NCBI GenBank assembly: GCA_025928545.1
Contig: JAICJH010000014.1
Location: 1 to 64,000, forward strand
Direction of reading: 5' to 3'
Length of the DNA: 64,000 bases
Source of the DNA: Bryobacteraceae bacterium
Lineage (GTDB): Bacteria > Acidobacteriota > Terriglobia > Bryobacterales > Bryobacteraceae
In this document: positions 42,835 to 52,601 of the stretch, piece by piece
Layout of the letters: every line of letters begins with the position of its first letter
Position numbering within the stretch: the stretch's first letter is position 1
Position numbers and translations under genes: made by a program
The notes under the pieces: model-generated
Seen by the model: the letters and a program-made list of their open reading frames with translations, nothing else
What the model was told of the DNA's origin: nothing
Databases searched by the model: none

Positions 42835-44645
42835 GACTTCATCTCCTCAATGATCTGTTTCATCTCATCCGTCATGGGCGGCAGAGCCTCGCGCATCAGT
42901 TCCATGGAACCGTCTGCGGCGCGCCGGATCGTGTGGTTGTAGGTCCCTTCGGCCGCGCTCTTATCCGGGTAATCTTCCCGGAAATGCGCGCCCCGGCTCT
43001 CTTTACGGTCAATCGCCGACAGCGCAATCGCTTCCGATACTGTCAACAGATTCCGCAGATCGATGGCCGTGTGCCACCCAGGATTGTATTCGCGGTTTCC
43101 GCCCGCCGAGACATTTGCCGCTCGCTTCTTCATATCGGCGAGTTTTTCGATCGCCAGCGCCATGTCCTTCTCCACGCGCACAATTCCGACCAGATCCTGC
43201 ATGAAATCCTGCAGTTCGAACTGGATGTCGTAGGGCCGCGTGCCACCTTCGCGTTCGAGAGGCGCCAAAGCTTCACGCGCAATCTCATCCACCTGTTGCG
43301 GATTCACCTGCGCGGAGCCGTTTGCCTTCGCGTACTGCGCGGCATAATCGCCTGCGCGCTTGCCAAAGACCACCAGATCGGAAAGCGAGTTTCCACCCAG
43401 TCGATTGGCGCCGTGCAACCCCGCCGCGCATTCGCCGGCGGCGAATAACCCGGGCACATCCGTCATTTGCGTGTCCGCATCCACCAGCACGCCACCCATG
43501 ATGTAGTGCGTCGTCGGTCCGATTTCCATCGGCACTTCCGTAATATCCAGATCCGCCAGTTGCTTGAACTGGTGATACATGCTGGGCAGCTTGCGCTTGA
43601 TATGCTCCGCGCCGTTCGGCACCCGGGACTTGATCCAGGAGATGTCCAGGAACACGCCGCCATGCGGGCTCCCCCGCCCTTCTTTTACTTCCCGGTTGAT
43701 ACAACGAGCCACGTGGTCGCGCGTCAGCAGTTCCGGCGGGCGCCGCGCATTCTTATCGCCCGTCACATACCGCCAGCCTTCCTCTTCGTTGTCGGCTGTC
43801 TGCGGCTTGTAATTGTCCGGGATATCGTCGAACATGAACCGCTTGCCTTCTTTGTTCCTGAGCACTCCGCCTTCGCCGCGCACGCCTTCCGTCACCAGAA
43901 TGCCGCGCACGCTGGGCGGCCAGATCATCCCCGTCGGATGGAACTGGACAAACTCCATGTCCATCAGTCGTGCGCCCGCGCGGTAGCAAAGCGCCTGCCC
44001 GTCGCCCGTGTACTCCCAGCTGTTACTGGTGATCTTGAAGGCGCGTCCCACCCCGCCGGTCGCCATCACAACTGCTTTGGCTTTGAACAGCATGAAGCGG
44101 CCGAGTTCGCGGCCATAGCCGAAGGCGCCCGCGATGCGCCCGGCATCGGTCAGCAGATCCAGCACCGTGCATTCCATGTGGACTTCCATGCCCGTATGGA
44201 TGCCGTGATCCTGCAACGTGCGGATCATTTCGAGACCGGTGCGGTCGCCGACGTGCGCCAGCCGCGGATAACGGTGGCCGCCGAAATTGCGCTGCAGGAT
44301 CTTGCCGTCTTTGGTGCGGTCGAAAACCGCGCCCCACGCTTCCAGTTCGTGCACGCGGTCGCCGGCTTCCTTCGCGTGCAACTCGGCCATGCGTGGATTG
44401 TTCAGGTACTGCCCGCCGCGCATCGTATCCGCAAAATGAACGCGCCAGTTATCGCGGTCGTCCACGTTGCCCATCGACGCGGCCATGCCGCCTTCGGCCA
44501 TGACGGTGTGCGCTTTGCCAAGCAGCGACTTGCAAACCAGACCGACTTTCAGGCCGGCCGATGATGCTTCAATTGCGGCGCGAAGTCCCGCGCCGCCCGC
44601 GCCGATTACCAGCACGTCGTATTCGTATGTTTTATATTCCGCCAT
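42831..44645 (-). CDS. sdhA: Succinate dehydrogenase/fumarate reductase flavoprotein subunit
   Basis: Encodes 604 residues from ATG 44645. The frame is open 43 codons further, but the family starts at MAEYKTYEYDVLVIGAGGAG. The FAD-binding GAGGAGLRAA, the covalent-FAD histidine in KAHTVMAEGG, the substrate region QFHPTGM, a REVKEGRG arginine block and HYIMGGVLVDAD are all in place. It oxidises succinate to fumarate in the citric-acid cycle. The gene lies 11 bases after the membrane subunit gene. Confidence 0.96.
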   Translation of the reverse strand: MAEYKTYEYDVLVIGAGGAGLRAAIEASSAGLKVGLVCKSLLGKAHTVMAEGGMAASMGNVDDRDNWRVHFADTMRGGQYLNNPRMAELHAKEAGDRVHELEAWGAVFDRTKDGKILQRNFGGHRYPRLAHVGDRTGLEMIRTLQDHGIHTGMEVHMECTVLDLLTDAGRIAGAFGYGRELGRFMLFKAKAVVMATGGVGRAFKITSNSWEYTGDGQALCYRAGARLMDMEFVQFHPTGMIWPPSVRGILVTEGVRGEGGVLRNKEGKRFMFDDIPDNYKPQTADNEEEGWRYVTGDKNARRPPELLTRDHVARCINREVKEGRGSPHGGVFLDISWIKSRVPNGAEHIKRKLPSMYHQFKQLADLDITEVPMEIGPTTHYIMGGVLVDADTQMTDVPGLFAAGECAAGLHGANRLGGNSLSDLVVFGKRAGDYAAQYAKANGSAQVNPQQVDEIAREALAPLEREGGTRPYDIQFELQDFMQDLVGIVRVEKDMALAIEKLADMKKRAANVSAGGNREYNPGWHTAIDLRNLLTVSEAIALSAIDRKESRGAHFREDYPDKSAAEGTYNHTIRRAADGSMELMREALPPMTDEMKQIIEEMKS

Positions 44646-44656
44646 TGGATGCCTGT

Positions 44657-45445
44657 TTAAAACAGCCTGATATCTTTCCAGATGCCCATCGCGCACAGCC
44701 GCACATAGAGATCGGAAAAACCGACGCCAAACAAGCTGAACCACGCAAAACGCATGTGACGCGCATTGAGGCAACCCACACAGTCGTAGATCTTCTTCCG
44801 TGTCGGCGATCCGGAAAGAATATCCTTCATGCCGCCCACCAGGTGCCGGAACGAATGGCAGCCGAACGTATAGGAACTGAGCAGCACGACATTGATCGCC
44901 AGCACGATCGTCCCGACGCTGACGCCGAAGCCGTTGTCGAACTTAGTCGCTTCCCAGACGTCGCGGGCAAGCAGCGCAATGACCATGACGGCCAGATAGA
45001 AAAAGTAGCGGTGGATGTTCTGGAAAATCAGAGGGAAGCTGCGCTCACCGAGATAGGTGTTGCGCGGTTCCCCTACCGCACAGTTCATGGGATCGGCCCA
45101 GAACGCCTTGTAATAGGCGCCGCGGTAGTAATAGCAGGTGAAGCGGAAGCCGCCTGGAATCCAGAGAATCAGAAAGGCCGGGGAGAATTTGATGAAGGAG
45201 GGGAACCACGATGGCGTTCCGCTGCCGAACCACGCGAAACGGGGATCGCCGTACAGCAACGGCGAATAGAAGGGTGACAACAGCGGGCCCGATGAATAGT
45301 AGTTATTCTGAAATGCCGCCCAGGTCGAATAAACAATGAAGAGGGAGAATCCCAGAAAAACCACCAGTGGCTGAACCCACCAGTTGTCGGGGCGCGCAGT
45401 CTCCCCGAACCGTCCGCGCGTAAGCGGAACATCGATTTGTGGCAT
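44657..45445 (-). CDS. sdhC: Succinate dehydrogenase membrane subunit (cytochrome b type)
   Basis: Encodes 262 residues with about five membrane helices (VQPLVVFLGFSLFIVYS, FFYLAVMVIALLAR, VGTIVLAINVVLLSSYTFG). Histidines in QNIHRYFFY and GCHSFRHLVGG are candidate haem b ligands. This longer single-subunit anchor is the form seen next to sdhAB in Acidobacteria and Actinobacteria. Assignment rests on gene order and membrane pattern more than on motif identity. It begins the sdh operon. Confidence 0.85.
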   Translation of the reverse strand: MPQIDVPLTRGRFGETARPDNWWVQPLVVFLGFSLFIVYSTWAAFQNNYYSSGPLLSPFYSPLLYGDPRFAWFGSGTPSWFPSFIKFSPAFLILWIPGGFRFTCYYYRGAYYKAFWADPMNCAVGEPRNTYLGERSFPLIFQNIHRYFFYLAVMVIALLARDVWEATKFDNGFGVSVGTIVLAINVVLLSSYTFGCHSFRHLVGGMKDILSGSPTRKKIYDCVGCLNARHMRFAWFSLFGVGFSDLYVRLCAMGIWKDIRLF

Positions 45446-45507
45446 AAAAACTGGAGTTTATCAGACGGTTCCGCTTGCCCGGAAAAACGCCGCCTTCACC
45501 CCAGGAT

Positions 45508-48500
45508 TTACTGCGAAAAAGGCCGTGAATCGGCTCTTTCCCGTTCCACCAGCCCGCCCGGCCGGGCGTTCGTCGCAGTAGAGGAATAAGTGAAAGTTCC
45601 GCTCACCGTCCCGCCAGACGTGGTGATCACTAAAGGCGCAGTGAACGGTTGCAGCACCGGCGGCGTGACCACCGTAAGAGAGGTATCGCTGTTCACCTTG
45701 AAGCTGGTCGCGTCCAGACCCGCGAAGGTAACCGCCGAGGTTCCGGTGAAGCCGGTACCCGTAATCGTGATGGTGGTGCCGCCCGAAACCCGACCGCTGT
45801 TCGGACTGATGCTCGTGATGGTCGGAGCCGCCACATACGTGTAAAGAGTGTTGGCGACGTTGCTTCCCGGCGTTGTGGTAACAATCACGCTCACCGCGCC
45901 CGCGGCCGTACCCGCAGGTACTGTGGCTGTAATCGAAGTTGAATTGTTCACCAGGAAGTTAGTGGAGCTCACGCCACCAAACGTCACGGTCTGAGTCCCC
46001 TGCAGATTCGTGCCGGTAATCGTGACGTTGTTGCCGCCTGCGAGCGGCCCGACGTTGGGAGTAACACTGGTAACGGTTGGAGGTTGTGTGGAAGTCCCTG
46101 GGATCACGATCGGAAACGTGACAACGTTACTGACGAATAACTGCTGCGCGATTGTCATCTGCGAAAGAACATCCGTCCCGAGACTCGGATTCAGAGCGAA
46201 CTGCACGTAATAGATACCTGCCGTATTCGGAACCAGCGCGACATTCATCGGGGTGGCGACCAGGCCCTGCACCAGAATCGAGTCCACGAAAACCGCCGGC
46301 GGGTTATCGTTGCCGCCGCGGTAAATGAAACCGGATGAAATATCGGCAGGCTGAGTCGGACCAAGACCTGTCGCAAATGTATAGAGCGACTCGCCGGGAA
46401 TCGCCGGGTTATCCAGCGTCACCGGTAATCCCGCCGGCGCGTCATAGCCTGTGGTGTCGTTGTAGACCGTAACGTTGATCTGCGCGCCAATAGTGTTGTC
46501 GGGAATGCTGGCAGCCTGTGCCAGAATCTTAATCCCCTCGCCCGCCGGACCCGGCTCGTAGGCGTAGATAACGATTCGGTTATACTCGTTGGCCTGCACC
46601 GCATAAACATAAGGATCCGGTCCGGCGTTGATCGCCGCGACCAGACGCGCGGTCACTGTCGCCAGAGTATCGTTGGCGACTTCCGTGTAGGAGTATATTT
46701 TCCCGCCGAAATAAATCGTATGGGTAAAGGTGTTCCCCGTAACGCCGACATAATTCGAGGCCAGCGTCATGCCGGTGCCGGCGGTATCCACGCTCGCGAT
46801 TGTGTAGAGACCGCCCGAAATAACGATCTGGCCTCCCACCATCGCCTGCGTCCAGGCGGTTCCCACGCCAGTTACGCTGCTCGAGCCCTTAACGACGTTG
46901 ACGGTTCCGGCCGTATAAGAAGCGGCGTTGCGTCCGATAATGATTGCGGCCGTGTCCCCCACCTGAGGAATGCCGTTGATGTCGATCAGATCGAAGGCCT
47001 GGGATGACGCATGGTAAACGATGCCGGGCCGCGGATCGTTCCCGCCCAGAGCAAACAGTCCTGGATTCTGCGGAACAATCGTCGTGGCAATCGGTGTGGT
47101 CGCCGTGACCGTCCCGTTGGCATGCTGTGACCGCACATAGAGACTGACGCTGGTGCGGTCCAGAAACTCAAGCGGCATCTGCGCATTGACCTGCGTAGGT
47201 GAAACGTACAGCAACGGAGCCCTGACGCCATCCACATATAACGTGCAGTTGTTCATGGTGGACGGGAGATATGTGGTTGAAAAATCCGCCGCGCCCGTGG
47301 AATCGCACAGATTCTGACCCAGAATCTGGATCAAAGTGCCCGGCGCCACCTGAGCGGGATTCTCCAGATAAATATTCAGCGTGGTGTTCGACGCGTTCCC
47401 CAGAATCGTCGCGTTCGCGGATTGAGTGACCGAGATCGTCACATTTCCACCGGGTGCTCCGGGGAACTTGGCTGTCACCACGATTTCGTTCGCGGTGGTG
47501 TTGAACAGGGCCGTGACGTTTGTGTCGGTGGTATTGATCTTATTGACAAGATCCTGAATGATGGAGGTCAGCGTATCGGTCGATACCACCGTGTGAGTAT
47601 AGGTCGCGCTCGCCACCGTACACGCCGGCGGACCGCCGGTACAACCGATCTTCAGCGTGATCGTGTTGTTTGCCGTGATGCTTCCGGCAAACGTGAAATT
47701 ACCCACCGCGAAGATCGCAAGACTGGCGGCGTTGTTCACGCCGTTGAGCGGAATATTCGGAAGCCCCGGGGTATGCACCATCACACGGCGGTTGTACGTG
47801 TCGGTGACGTAAAGATTGGTTCCGTCGAATGCGACCGCCGAAGGTGTTTCGAAGGCGTTCGTTCCGTCCGGATTTTCGCCGGTGTGGTCGCTGAACTCAT
47901 CGGGCTGACCCAGAATCACGTCCGCCGCCGCGCCGCTGGCAGTCGGGAATGTATTGAAGACCATCACGCGATCGTTACCGCCGTCGGCCACGAACAGCCG
48001 TGTCCCGTCTGAGTAGGCGAAGCGGGGGTAGGAAAGAGTCCGGGAGCACCGGTTCGGAAAAAGCTTCGTCCCGGTAACAGTATCGGTGCCGTTGGACTGG
48101 CACAGGATCGGTTTCAGGTCGGTTGGATTTCCGTCCGCATCTACGCTCGATGAGTTGATGTAATAACTGGCGTTCGTCGATGAACTCACCATGTCGGGCT
48201 GGCCGATAGCCAGATCGGCGGGAGCTCCGTTCGAGGTCGGCATCTTGTTCCACATCAGAATGCGGTTCTGCGCCAGATCTGCCACGAAGAGACGAGTCCC
48301 GTCGGTGGTCACCGAAACAGGTGTCTGCATGTTGCTCGCGGTTGCCACGCCCGACGTCTTCGTCAGATCGGGCTGCACAAAGGCCGTAAAGCTCGACTGG
48401 CCCAGAACCAGATCCGCCGCGGCGTTGTTGGTGGTCGGAATCTTGTTATAGATGAGCACCCGGTCGTCAAACGTATCCGCGACAAAAAGCTTGCCGCCGT

Positions 48501-49113
48501 AAATCCAGACTCCGGAGGGAGCTCTTAAAGAGGTAGCGGATGGCGAGAGTGCCGCATTGGACGTGAAGTTCGCCTGGCCGACAACAACGTCGGCCGGCTG
48601 CCCGTTCGCGGTCGGAAGATGCAGCCAGATCAGGACCCGGTTGTTGCCGGTGTCGGCGATCGCCAGCACTGTGCCGTCGGTTGCAATACCGGTTGGGTCG
48701 CGCAGACTTCTGGCGGAAAGACCCTGAGTAAACGTATTGAAATCGGGCTGGCCTAGAACCAGGCTCGCCGTGCCGCGACATACGCCGCAATTGCTGCCAG
48801 GAACATCGGGGAGGTCGGTCAGGCTCGGATACGTGCCGACGTCGCTATAGCGCAGCACGCGATTGTTGTTGGGCGTCGCGCCGAGGCGATTGGAGTCGAC
48901 AACCCACAAAACCCCGTTCGCATAGGCGATGCCGCTTGGCGAACCAAGCAGCGAGTTCGACGCGCCGAAATCGCCATTCGTGAAATTCGTCTGGCCGATG
49001 ACCAGGTGCGCGGCTTGCCCGGTATTGAACACGGGGGTCTGTCCGTTGACGGACACGGCGGCACACACGCATGCCACTAAGGCCTGCAAAGTTAGGACAC
49101 TAAAAGACTTCAT
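45508..49113 (-). CDS. Large secreted NHL-propeller and IPT/TIG protein
   Basis: Encodes 1201 residues from ATG 49113, which starts the signal peptide (MKSFSVLTLQALVACVCAAVSVNG). About six NHL-like blades follow, each with an ADLVLGQ-type strand, LRDPTGIATDG and NNRVLIW. Then come a strand-rich part, a Solibacter-type TIGR03437-like domain (ENPAQVAPGTLIQILGQNL, PLLYVSPTQVNAQMP, PGLFALGG), a further unassigned segment, and two IPT/TIG domains near the C-terminus (VTPNVGPLAGGNNVTITGTN and ISPNSGRVSGGTTITITG). It is probably a surface or extracellular adhesion protein. It has no recognised sorting signal and no enzymatic motif. Confidence 0.85.
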   Translation of the reverse strand: MKSFSVLTLQALVACVCAAVSVNGQTPVFNTGQAAHLVIGQTNFTNGDFGASNSLLGSPSGIAYANGVLWVVDSNRLGATPNNNRVLRYSDVGTYPSLTDLPDVPGSNCGVCRGTASLVLGQPDFNTFTQGLSARSLRDPTGIATDGTVLAIADTGNNRVLIWLHLPTANGQPADVVVGQANFTSNAALSPSATSLRAPSGVWIYGGKLFVADTFDDRVLIYNKIPTTNNAAADLVLGQSSFTAFVQPDLTKTSGVATASNMQTPVSVTTDGTRLFVADLAQNRILMWNKMPTSNGAPADLAIGQPDMVSSSTNASYYINSSSVDADGNPTDLKPILCQSNGTDTVTGTKLFPNRCSRTLSYPRFAYSDGTRLFVADGGNDRVMVFNTFPTASGAAADVILGQPDEFSDHTGENPDGTNAFETPSAVAFDGTNLYVTDTYNRRVMVHTPGLPNIPLNGVNNAASLAIFAVGNFTFAGSITANNTITLKIGCTGGPPACTVASATYTHTVVSTDTLTSIIQDLVNKINTTDTNVTALFNTTANEIVVTAKFPGAPGGNVTISVTQSANATILGNASNTTLNIYLENPAQVAPGTLIQILGQNLCDSTGAADFSTTYLPSTMNNCTLYVDGVRAPLLYVSPTQVNAQMPLEFLDRTSVSLYVRSQHANGTVTATTPIATTIVPQNPGLFALGGNDPRPGIVYHASSQAFDLIDINGIPQVGDTAAIIIGRNAASYTAGTVNVVKGSSSVTGVGTAWTQAMVGGQIVISGGLYTIASVDTAGTGMTLASNYVGVTGNTFTHTIYFGGKIYSYTEVANDTLATVTARLVAAINAGPDPYVYAVQANEYNRIVIYAYEPGPAGEGIKILAQAASIPDNTIGAQINVTVYNDTTGYDAPAGLPVTLDNPAIPGESLYTFATGLGPTQPADISSGFIYRGGNDNPPAVFVDSILVQGLVATPMNVALVPNTAGIYYVQFALNPSLGTDVLSQMTIAQQLFVSNVVTFPIVIPGTSTQPPTVTSVTPNVGPLAGGNNVTITGTNLQGTQTVTFGGVSSTNFLVNNSTSITATVPAGTAAGAVSVIVTTTPGSNVANTLYTYVAAPTITSISPNSGRVSGGTTITITGTGFTGTSAVTFAGLDATSFKVNSDTSLTVVTPPVLQPFTAPLVITTSGGTVSGTFTYSSTATNARPGGLVERERADSRPFSQ

Positions 49114-49229
49114 CTTTAAAAGGAATCCATTAGAACTGGCGGTTGAGTCTTTTGCAAGTATAGCAAGTGACTTGGACGCTCTGCCGCTGAGTCCAGGTTT
49201 CGAATACATCACGTTGCTAAACTCGCGGC

Positions 49230-49559
49230 ATGGCTGAAATCGCTCTCGAAATTACTCCTGTAGAAGTGAAAGCCCGGCTGGATCGTGGTGAGCATATTCG
49301 GCTGGTCGATGTCCGTGAGCCGGAGGAGCACGCCATCTGCCAGATCGCGGGCGCAGAGCTCATCCCGATGCGCACCATCCCGCAACACCTCCAGGATCTC
49401 GACGATGACCGCACCATTTGCGTGTTCTGCCACCACGGCGTCAGGAGCTTAAGCGTGGTTGACTGGCTGCGGCGGCAGGGTGTGGAGAACTGCCAGAGCA
49501 TGGCCGGCGGCATCGACCGCTGGAGCCTCGAAATCGATCCCGGGGTGCGCCGCTACTGA
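49230..49559 (+). CDS. Rhodanese-like domain protein
   Basis: Encodes 109 residues, a single rhodanese domain. The start IRLVDVREPEEHAICQIAGAELIPM and the active-site loop CHHGVRS (Cys67) followed by AGGIDRWSLEIDP are typical. The cysteine carries a persulfide for sulfur transfer. It is cytoplasmic and stands alone, divergent from the NHL/IPT gene and convergent with the gene at 49586. Confidence 0.93.
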   Translation: MAEIALEITPVEVKARLDRGEHIRLVDVREPEEHAICQIAGAELIPMRTIPQHLQDLDDDRTICVFCHHGVRSLSVVDWLRRQGVENCQSMAGGIDRWSLEIDPGVRRY

Positions 49560-49585
49560 CTCACCTGTGTTCGGCATTCACAGTG

Positions 49586-50059
49586 TCACCAGCCGAGCAG
49601 TTTGCGGGGCTTCGCCTCGGGCTCGGCCAGCAGTTCCGGAACAAAGACCGACATCGTCTTAGCCAGGGCATCGATATCGGCGCCTTCCTCGAAGGGCATC
49701 TCCTGTTCCACCCAGTTGGATAGCGGCAGATTCCGGAAGAAGATGCGCTCCTGGCGCACTACCGACTTGCGGGTCAGGAACAACGCCTTGTGCTCGCGGA
49801 TGTAGTGGCGCTCTTCGACCCGGATATCGCCGATAAAATCGTCCATCGCCTTGCGCCGGGCCGATTCCTCCGCGGAGCGAACCGACTCCAGCATCGCGTC
49901 CTTCTGGACCCGGAGTGCGGCGTTGGCCGCGGCCAGATCTTCGCGCTGTTTCGCCAGCAGTACGTCGGTACGCGACTGCATCACGTAATAAACCAGACCT
50001 CCCGTGAGTGCGCCGCATAAGACCGAGGCGATAATCCACCAGATCGGTTCCATTGACAT
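49586..50059 (-). CDS. Membrane-anchored coiled-coil hypothetical protein
   Basis: Encodes 157 residues. One membrane helix (IWWIIASVLCGALTGGLVYYVM) is followed by a helix/coiled-coil segment (LLAKQREDLAAANAALRVQK) and a globular part IGDIRVEERHYIREHKALFLTRKSVV, then LSNWVEQEMPFEEGADI. I recognise no family with known function. It lies 4 bases after the GT2 gene and closes the valS operon. Confidence 0.78.
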   Translation of the reverse strand: MSMEPIWWIIASVLCGALTGGLVYYVMQSRTDVLLAKQREDLAAANAALRVQKDAMLESVRSAEESARRKAMDDFIGDIRVEERHYIREHKALFLTRKSVVRQERIFFRNLPLSNWVEQEMPFEEGADIDALAKTMSVFVPELLAEPEAKPRKLLGW

Positions 50060-50063
50060 CAGT

Positions 50064-50825
50064 TTAGCCCGAACCGTCGATCTTTGACGCGCCGAAAGAG
50101 GCTGTTTTCAGACGGTAGGCCATGCCGGCTCCTAATCCGTGATGCTTGCCGAGAAAGGCCGCAATCCCCGAGGCGCGGTCGCGCTTCAGTGTGCTCGCCT
50201 GCATGGGCGAAGGGTCCTGCCCATGGGTTGCGGTCACATTCTTCAGGACAACCAGCTTCCGGTTCGCGCTGGCGACCTTCTGACAGATCTCGAGGGCACT
50301 GCCGTAGTTTCCGTAGCGCTCGTCGATATGTCCCATGTTGCGGAGAAAGGCTGCCCGCACCATGATGGCGGCGCCAGATACGCACTCCGCCGCGATCTCG
50401 TCGCCACCGGTGGCCGGTTCGAGGGGCGGATCGGGCCGGGATGGCGTTGCCAGAGCCCGGACCTGAGGACCGTTCAGCAGCGGACACACGGAGGCGACAT
50501 CCGACCGGTTTTCCAGGAACTCGGCCAGCGCAACCACGGCGGTGGCATCGATCAGGACATCGTCGTGAAGCAGCAGAACGTAATCGCCATCGGCGGCGCG
50601 AATGCCGATGTTGAGAGCGCGGGTGAGGCCAAAGTTCCGCGGAAGCCGGCTGAACCGGACCGAGGGAAATTCGTCCGCCAATCCGGCGGTTCCATCACGC
50701 GAACCGTTATCGACCACCACGACCTGTATTCCGCACTCCGGCGGTGTCAGAGCCGTGAGGGAACGGCGCAGTTGTTCCACGCGATTGTAAGCGACGATAA
50801 CGACCGAGATCTTATTTGCTTCCAA
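50064..50825 (-). CDS. Glycosyltransferase family 2 protein
   Basis: Encodes 253 residues. The GT-A fold starts ISVVIVAYNRVEQLRRSL, with VVVDNGSRDGT, GLTRALNIGIRAADGDYVLLLHDDV (DxD-type metal site HDD) and CVSGAAIMVRAAFLRNMG. It resembles rhamnosyl- or galactosyl-type transferases of cell-surface glycans. Sugar and acceptor are unknown. Its start overlaps the anmK end by 14 bases. Confidence 0.9.
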   Translation of the reverse strand: MEANKISVVIVAYNRVEQLRRSLTALTPPECGIQVVVVDNGSRDGTAGLADEFPSVRFSRLPRNFGLTRALNIGIRAADGDYVLLLHDDVLIDATAVVALAEFLENRSDVASVCPLLNGPQVRALATPSRPDPPLEPATGGDEIAAECVSGAAIMVRAAFLRNMGHIDERYGNYGSALEICQKVASANRKLVVLKNVTATHGQDPSPMQASTLKRDRASGIAAFLGKHHGLGAGMAYRLKTASFGASKIDGSG

Positions 50826-51927
50826 AAGTCACCTTACCCAGTAGAACAGGATGCCGCGCTCCGGTGGCGGAGGGCAGGTTGCCGGGCTGCCGCTTCCACG
50901 TCCGGTATGCCAGCATCGCGAAGGCGATGGCCTCTTTCGCATCCGGATCCACGTTGAATTCAGCGGTGGTGACAATTCGGCAGGTTGGCAGAAAAGCCGC
51001 GAGTTGCACCATGAGCTGTGTGTTGTGAACTCCGCCACCGGAAACGATCACTTCCTCGGTCGCCGGTGCGAAGCGTTCCATCCCCGTGGCGATGGCCGTC
51101 GCCGTGAGGACTGTTGCGGTCGCGATGAGGTCGGGAGTCGGCAGGCCGGTCTTGCGAAGCGTCTCGATGAATTCGACGCCATACTGCTCGCGGCCGGCGG
51201 ATTTCGGCGGGGGCGCGGAATAATAGGGATCTTTCAGGAGCCGCTCCAAGAGCTTGTGATTCAGATAGCTCTCGGCAGCGATTCTTCCGTTGCGGTCGAA
51301 ATGCTGTTTGCCCTGGCTGAAGATGGCGACCAGCTGATCGATCACCATATTGCCAGGGCCGGTATCGAACGCGATAATCTGCTCCGGCGACGCTCCGGCG
51401 GGGAGCACGGTCATGTTGGCGATGCCGCCAATATTGAGAGCCACGCGCGATTTGGTGGCGCTGTGGAACAGCAGGTAATCCACCAGCGGCACAAGTGGCG
51501 CGCCTTGGCCCCCGGCGGCGATGTCGCGGGTTCGGAAATCGGAGACGACAGGGATGCCGAGCCGTTCAGCGATGACCGACGATTCGCCGATCTGGAGAGT
51601 GTTGGGGTGATCACCCGTGCCCCTATGGAAGATCGTCTGGCCGTGCGAACCGATCAGCTCGATCGATTCGAGCGGAACCCCGGAGCGTTCGCACGTGCCG
51701 GTTACCGCTTTGGCATAGAGTTCGCCAAGCTGGAAGTTCAGTCTCGAGATCTCGCCCGTATCGCAGCGGGCATTCGACACGGAGAGAATGCGGCCTCTGA
51801 TCGAAAGCGGATAGGGGAAGCTTGCATGCGCTACGGTCTTGATTTTCCGGCCGGCAATATCAACGATGGCAACGTCGATGCCGTCGAGCGAAGTGCCGCT
51901 CATGATGCCGGCTACCCGCATGCTCAC
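50812..51927 (-). CDS. anmK: Anhydro-N-acetylmuramic acid kinase
   Basis: Encodes 371 residues. The family start is RVAGIMSGTSLDGIDVAIVDI, followed by GSHGQTIFHRG, PLVDYLLFHS, ALNIGGIANMTVLP, AFDTGPGNMVIDQL and VSGGGVHNTQLM. It opens and phosphorylates 1,6-anhydro-MurNAc during cell-wall recycling. Its ATG overlaps the birA stop by 4 bases. No murQ is seen nearby, so the next step is encoded elsewhere. Confidence 0.95.
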   Translation of the reverse strand: MSMRVAGIMSGTSLDGIDVAIVDIAGRKIKTVAHASFPYPLSIRGRILSVSNARCDTGEISRLNFQLGELYAKAVTGTCERSGVPLESIELIGSHGQTIFHRGTGDHPNTLQIGESSVIAERLGIPVVSDFRTRDIAAGGQGAPLVPLVDYLLFHSATKSRVALNIGGIANMTVLPAGASPEQIIAFDTGPGNMVIDQLVAIFSQGKQHFDRNGRIAAESYLNHKLLERLLKDPYYSAPPPKSAGREQYGVEFIETLRKTGLPTPDLIATATVLTATAIATGMERFAPATEEVIVSGGGVHNTQLMVQLAAFLPTCRIVTTAEFNVDPDAKEAIAFAMLAYRTWKRQPGNLPSATGARHPVLLGKVTFGSK

Positions 51928-52601
51928 AGGGGCCGCACTCCACCGGCTATCACGGTTTCCAGCTTTTCCGGCGTTCGGAGCAGCAGGAAGCCATTCTCAT
52001 CCAGGCCCGCAGTGACGCCGCGCAGCTTGCCATCCACTTCCACTGCTTTGCCGCGCGGCCAGGTGGAGCATTCTTCGAAGCGTTTCAGGATTTCCCGCTT
52101 CGACAGCGTTGCGTAGCGCAGGCTCTCGACTATCACTCTGTCTGCCAAAGCGTTCTTGCTGTGCTCCCTGCCCGTTTCGATCTTCAGTGAAGTTGCGACA
52201 TCGCTGAGATCGGGCGGGAATGCGTCTTGATTTACGTTCAGGCCGATGCCCGCAATCAGGGCGCCCTCCGCCGCCTGCACCAGGATTCCCGCCAGTTTGC
52301 GTTCGCTCAGCATGACGTCGTTCGGCCAGCGCAGATCGGTGGATACCTGAGCCAGATCGTTCACGGCCCGCTGGACAGCGAGCCCCAACGCCATGGTCAG
52401 AATCGGCGGGGAACCAAACAATCGGAGGATGATGGAAATGTAGAGCCCGCCGGTGTCGTCCGATTGCCAGGTGTGCCCCTGTCGTCCGATACCCGCTGTC
52501 TGGAGTTCCGCGATTACGGCGGTGCCGTGCGGTTCACCCTTCGCGGCGAGCGCCGCCGCATCCTTCATGGTGGACGTTGTGGTGTGGACGCGGACGATCA
52601 T
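51924..52601 (-). CDS. birA: Biotin--[acetyl-CoA-carboxylase] ligase
   Basis: Encodes 225 residues from ATG 52601, which overlaps the nadC stop by 4 bases. The frame is open 54 codons further without homology. The ligase motifs are HTTTSTMKDAAALA, GIGRQGHTWQSDDTGG, DLRWPNDVMLSERKLAGILVQ and GIGLNVNQDAFPPDL, with a small C-terminal SH3-like domain. There is no N-terminal helix-turn-helix, so it is a plain ligase and not a BirA-type repressor. Confidence 0.93.
   Translation of the reverse strand: MIVRVHTTTSTMKDAAALAAKGEPHGTAVIAELQTAGIGRQGHTWQSDDTGGLYISIILRLFGSPPILTMALGLAVQRAVNDLAQVSTDLRWPNDVMLSERKLAGILVQAAEGALIAGIGLNVNQDAFPPDLSDVATSLKIETGREHSKNALADRVIVESLRYATLSKREILKRFEECSTWPRGKAVEVDGKLRGVTAGLDENGFLLLRTPEKLETVIAGGVRPL

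Noticed and set aside
43467..44564. 365-codon plus-strand open frame
   Set aside because: Antisense to sdhA; His/Ala/Arg-rich composition typical of a shadow.
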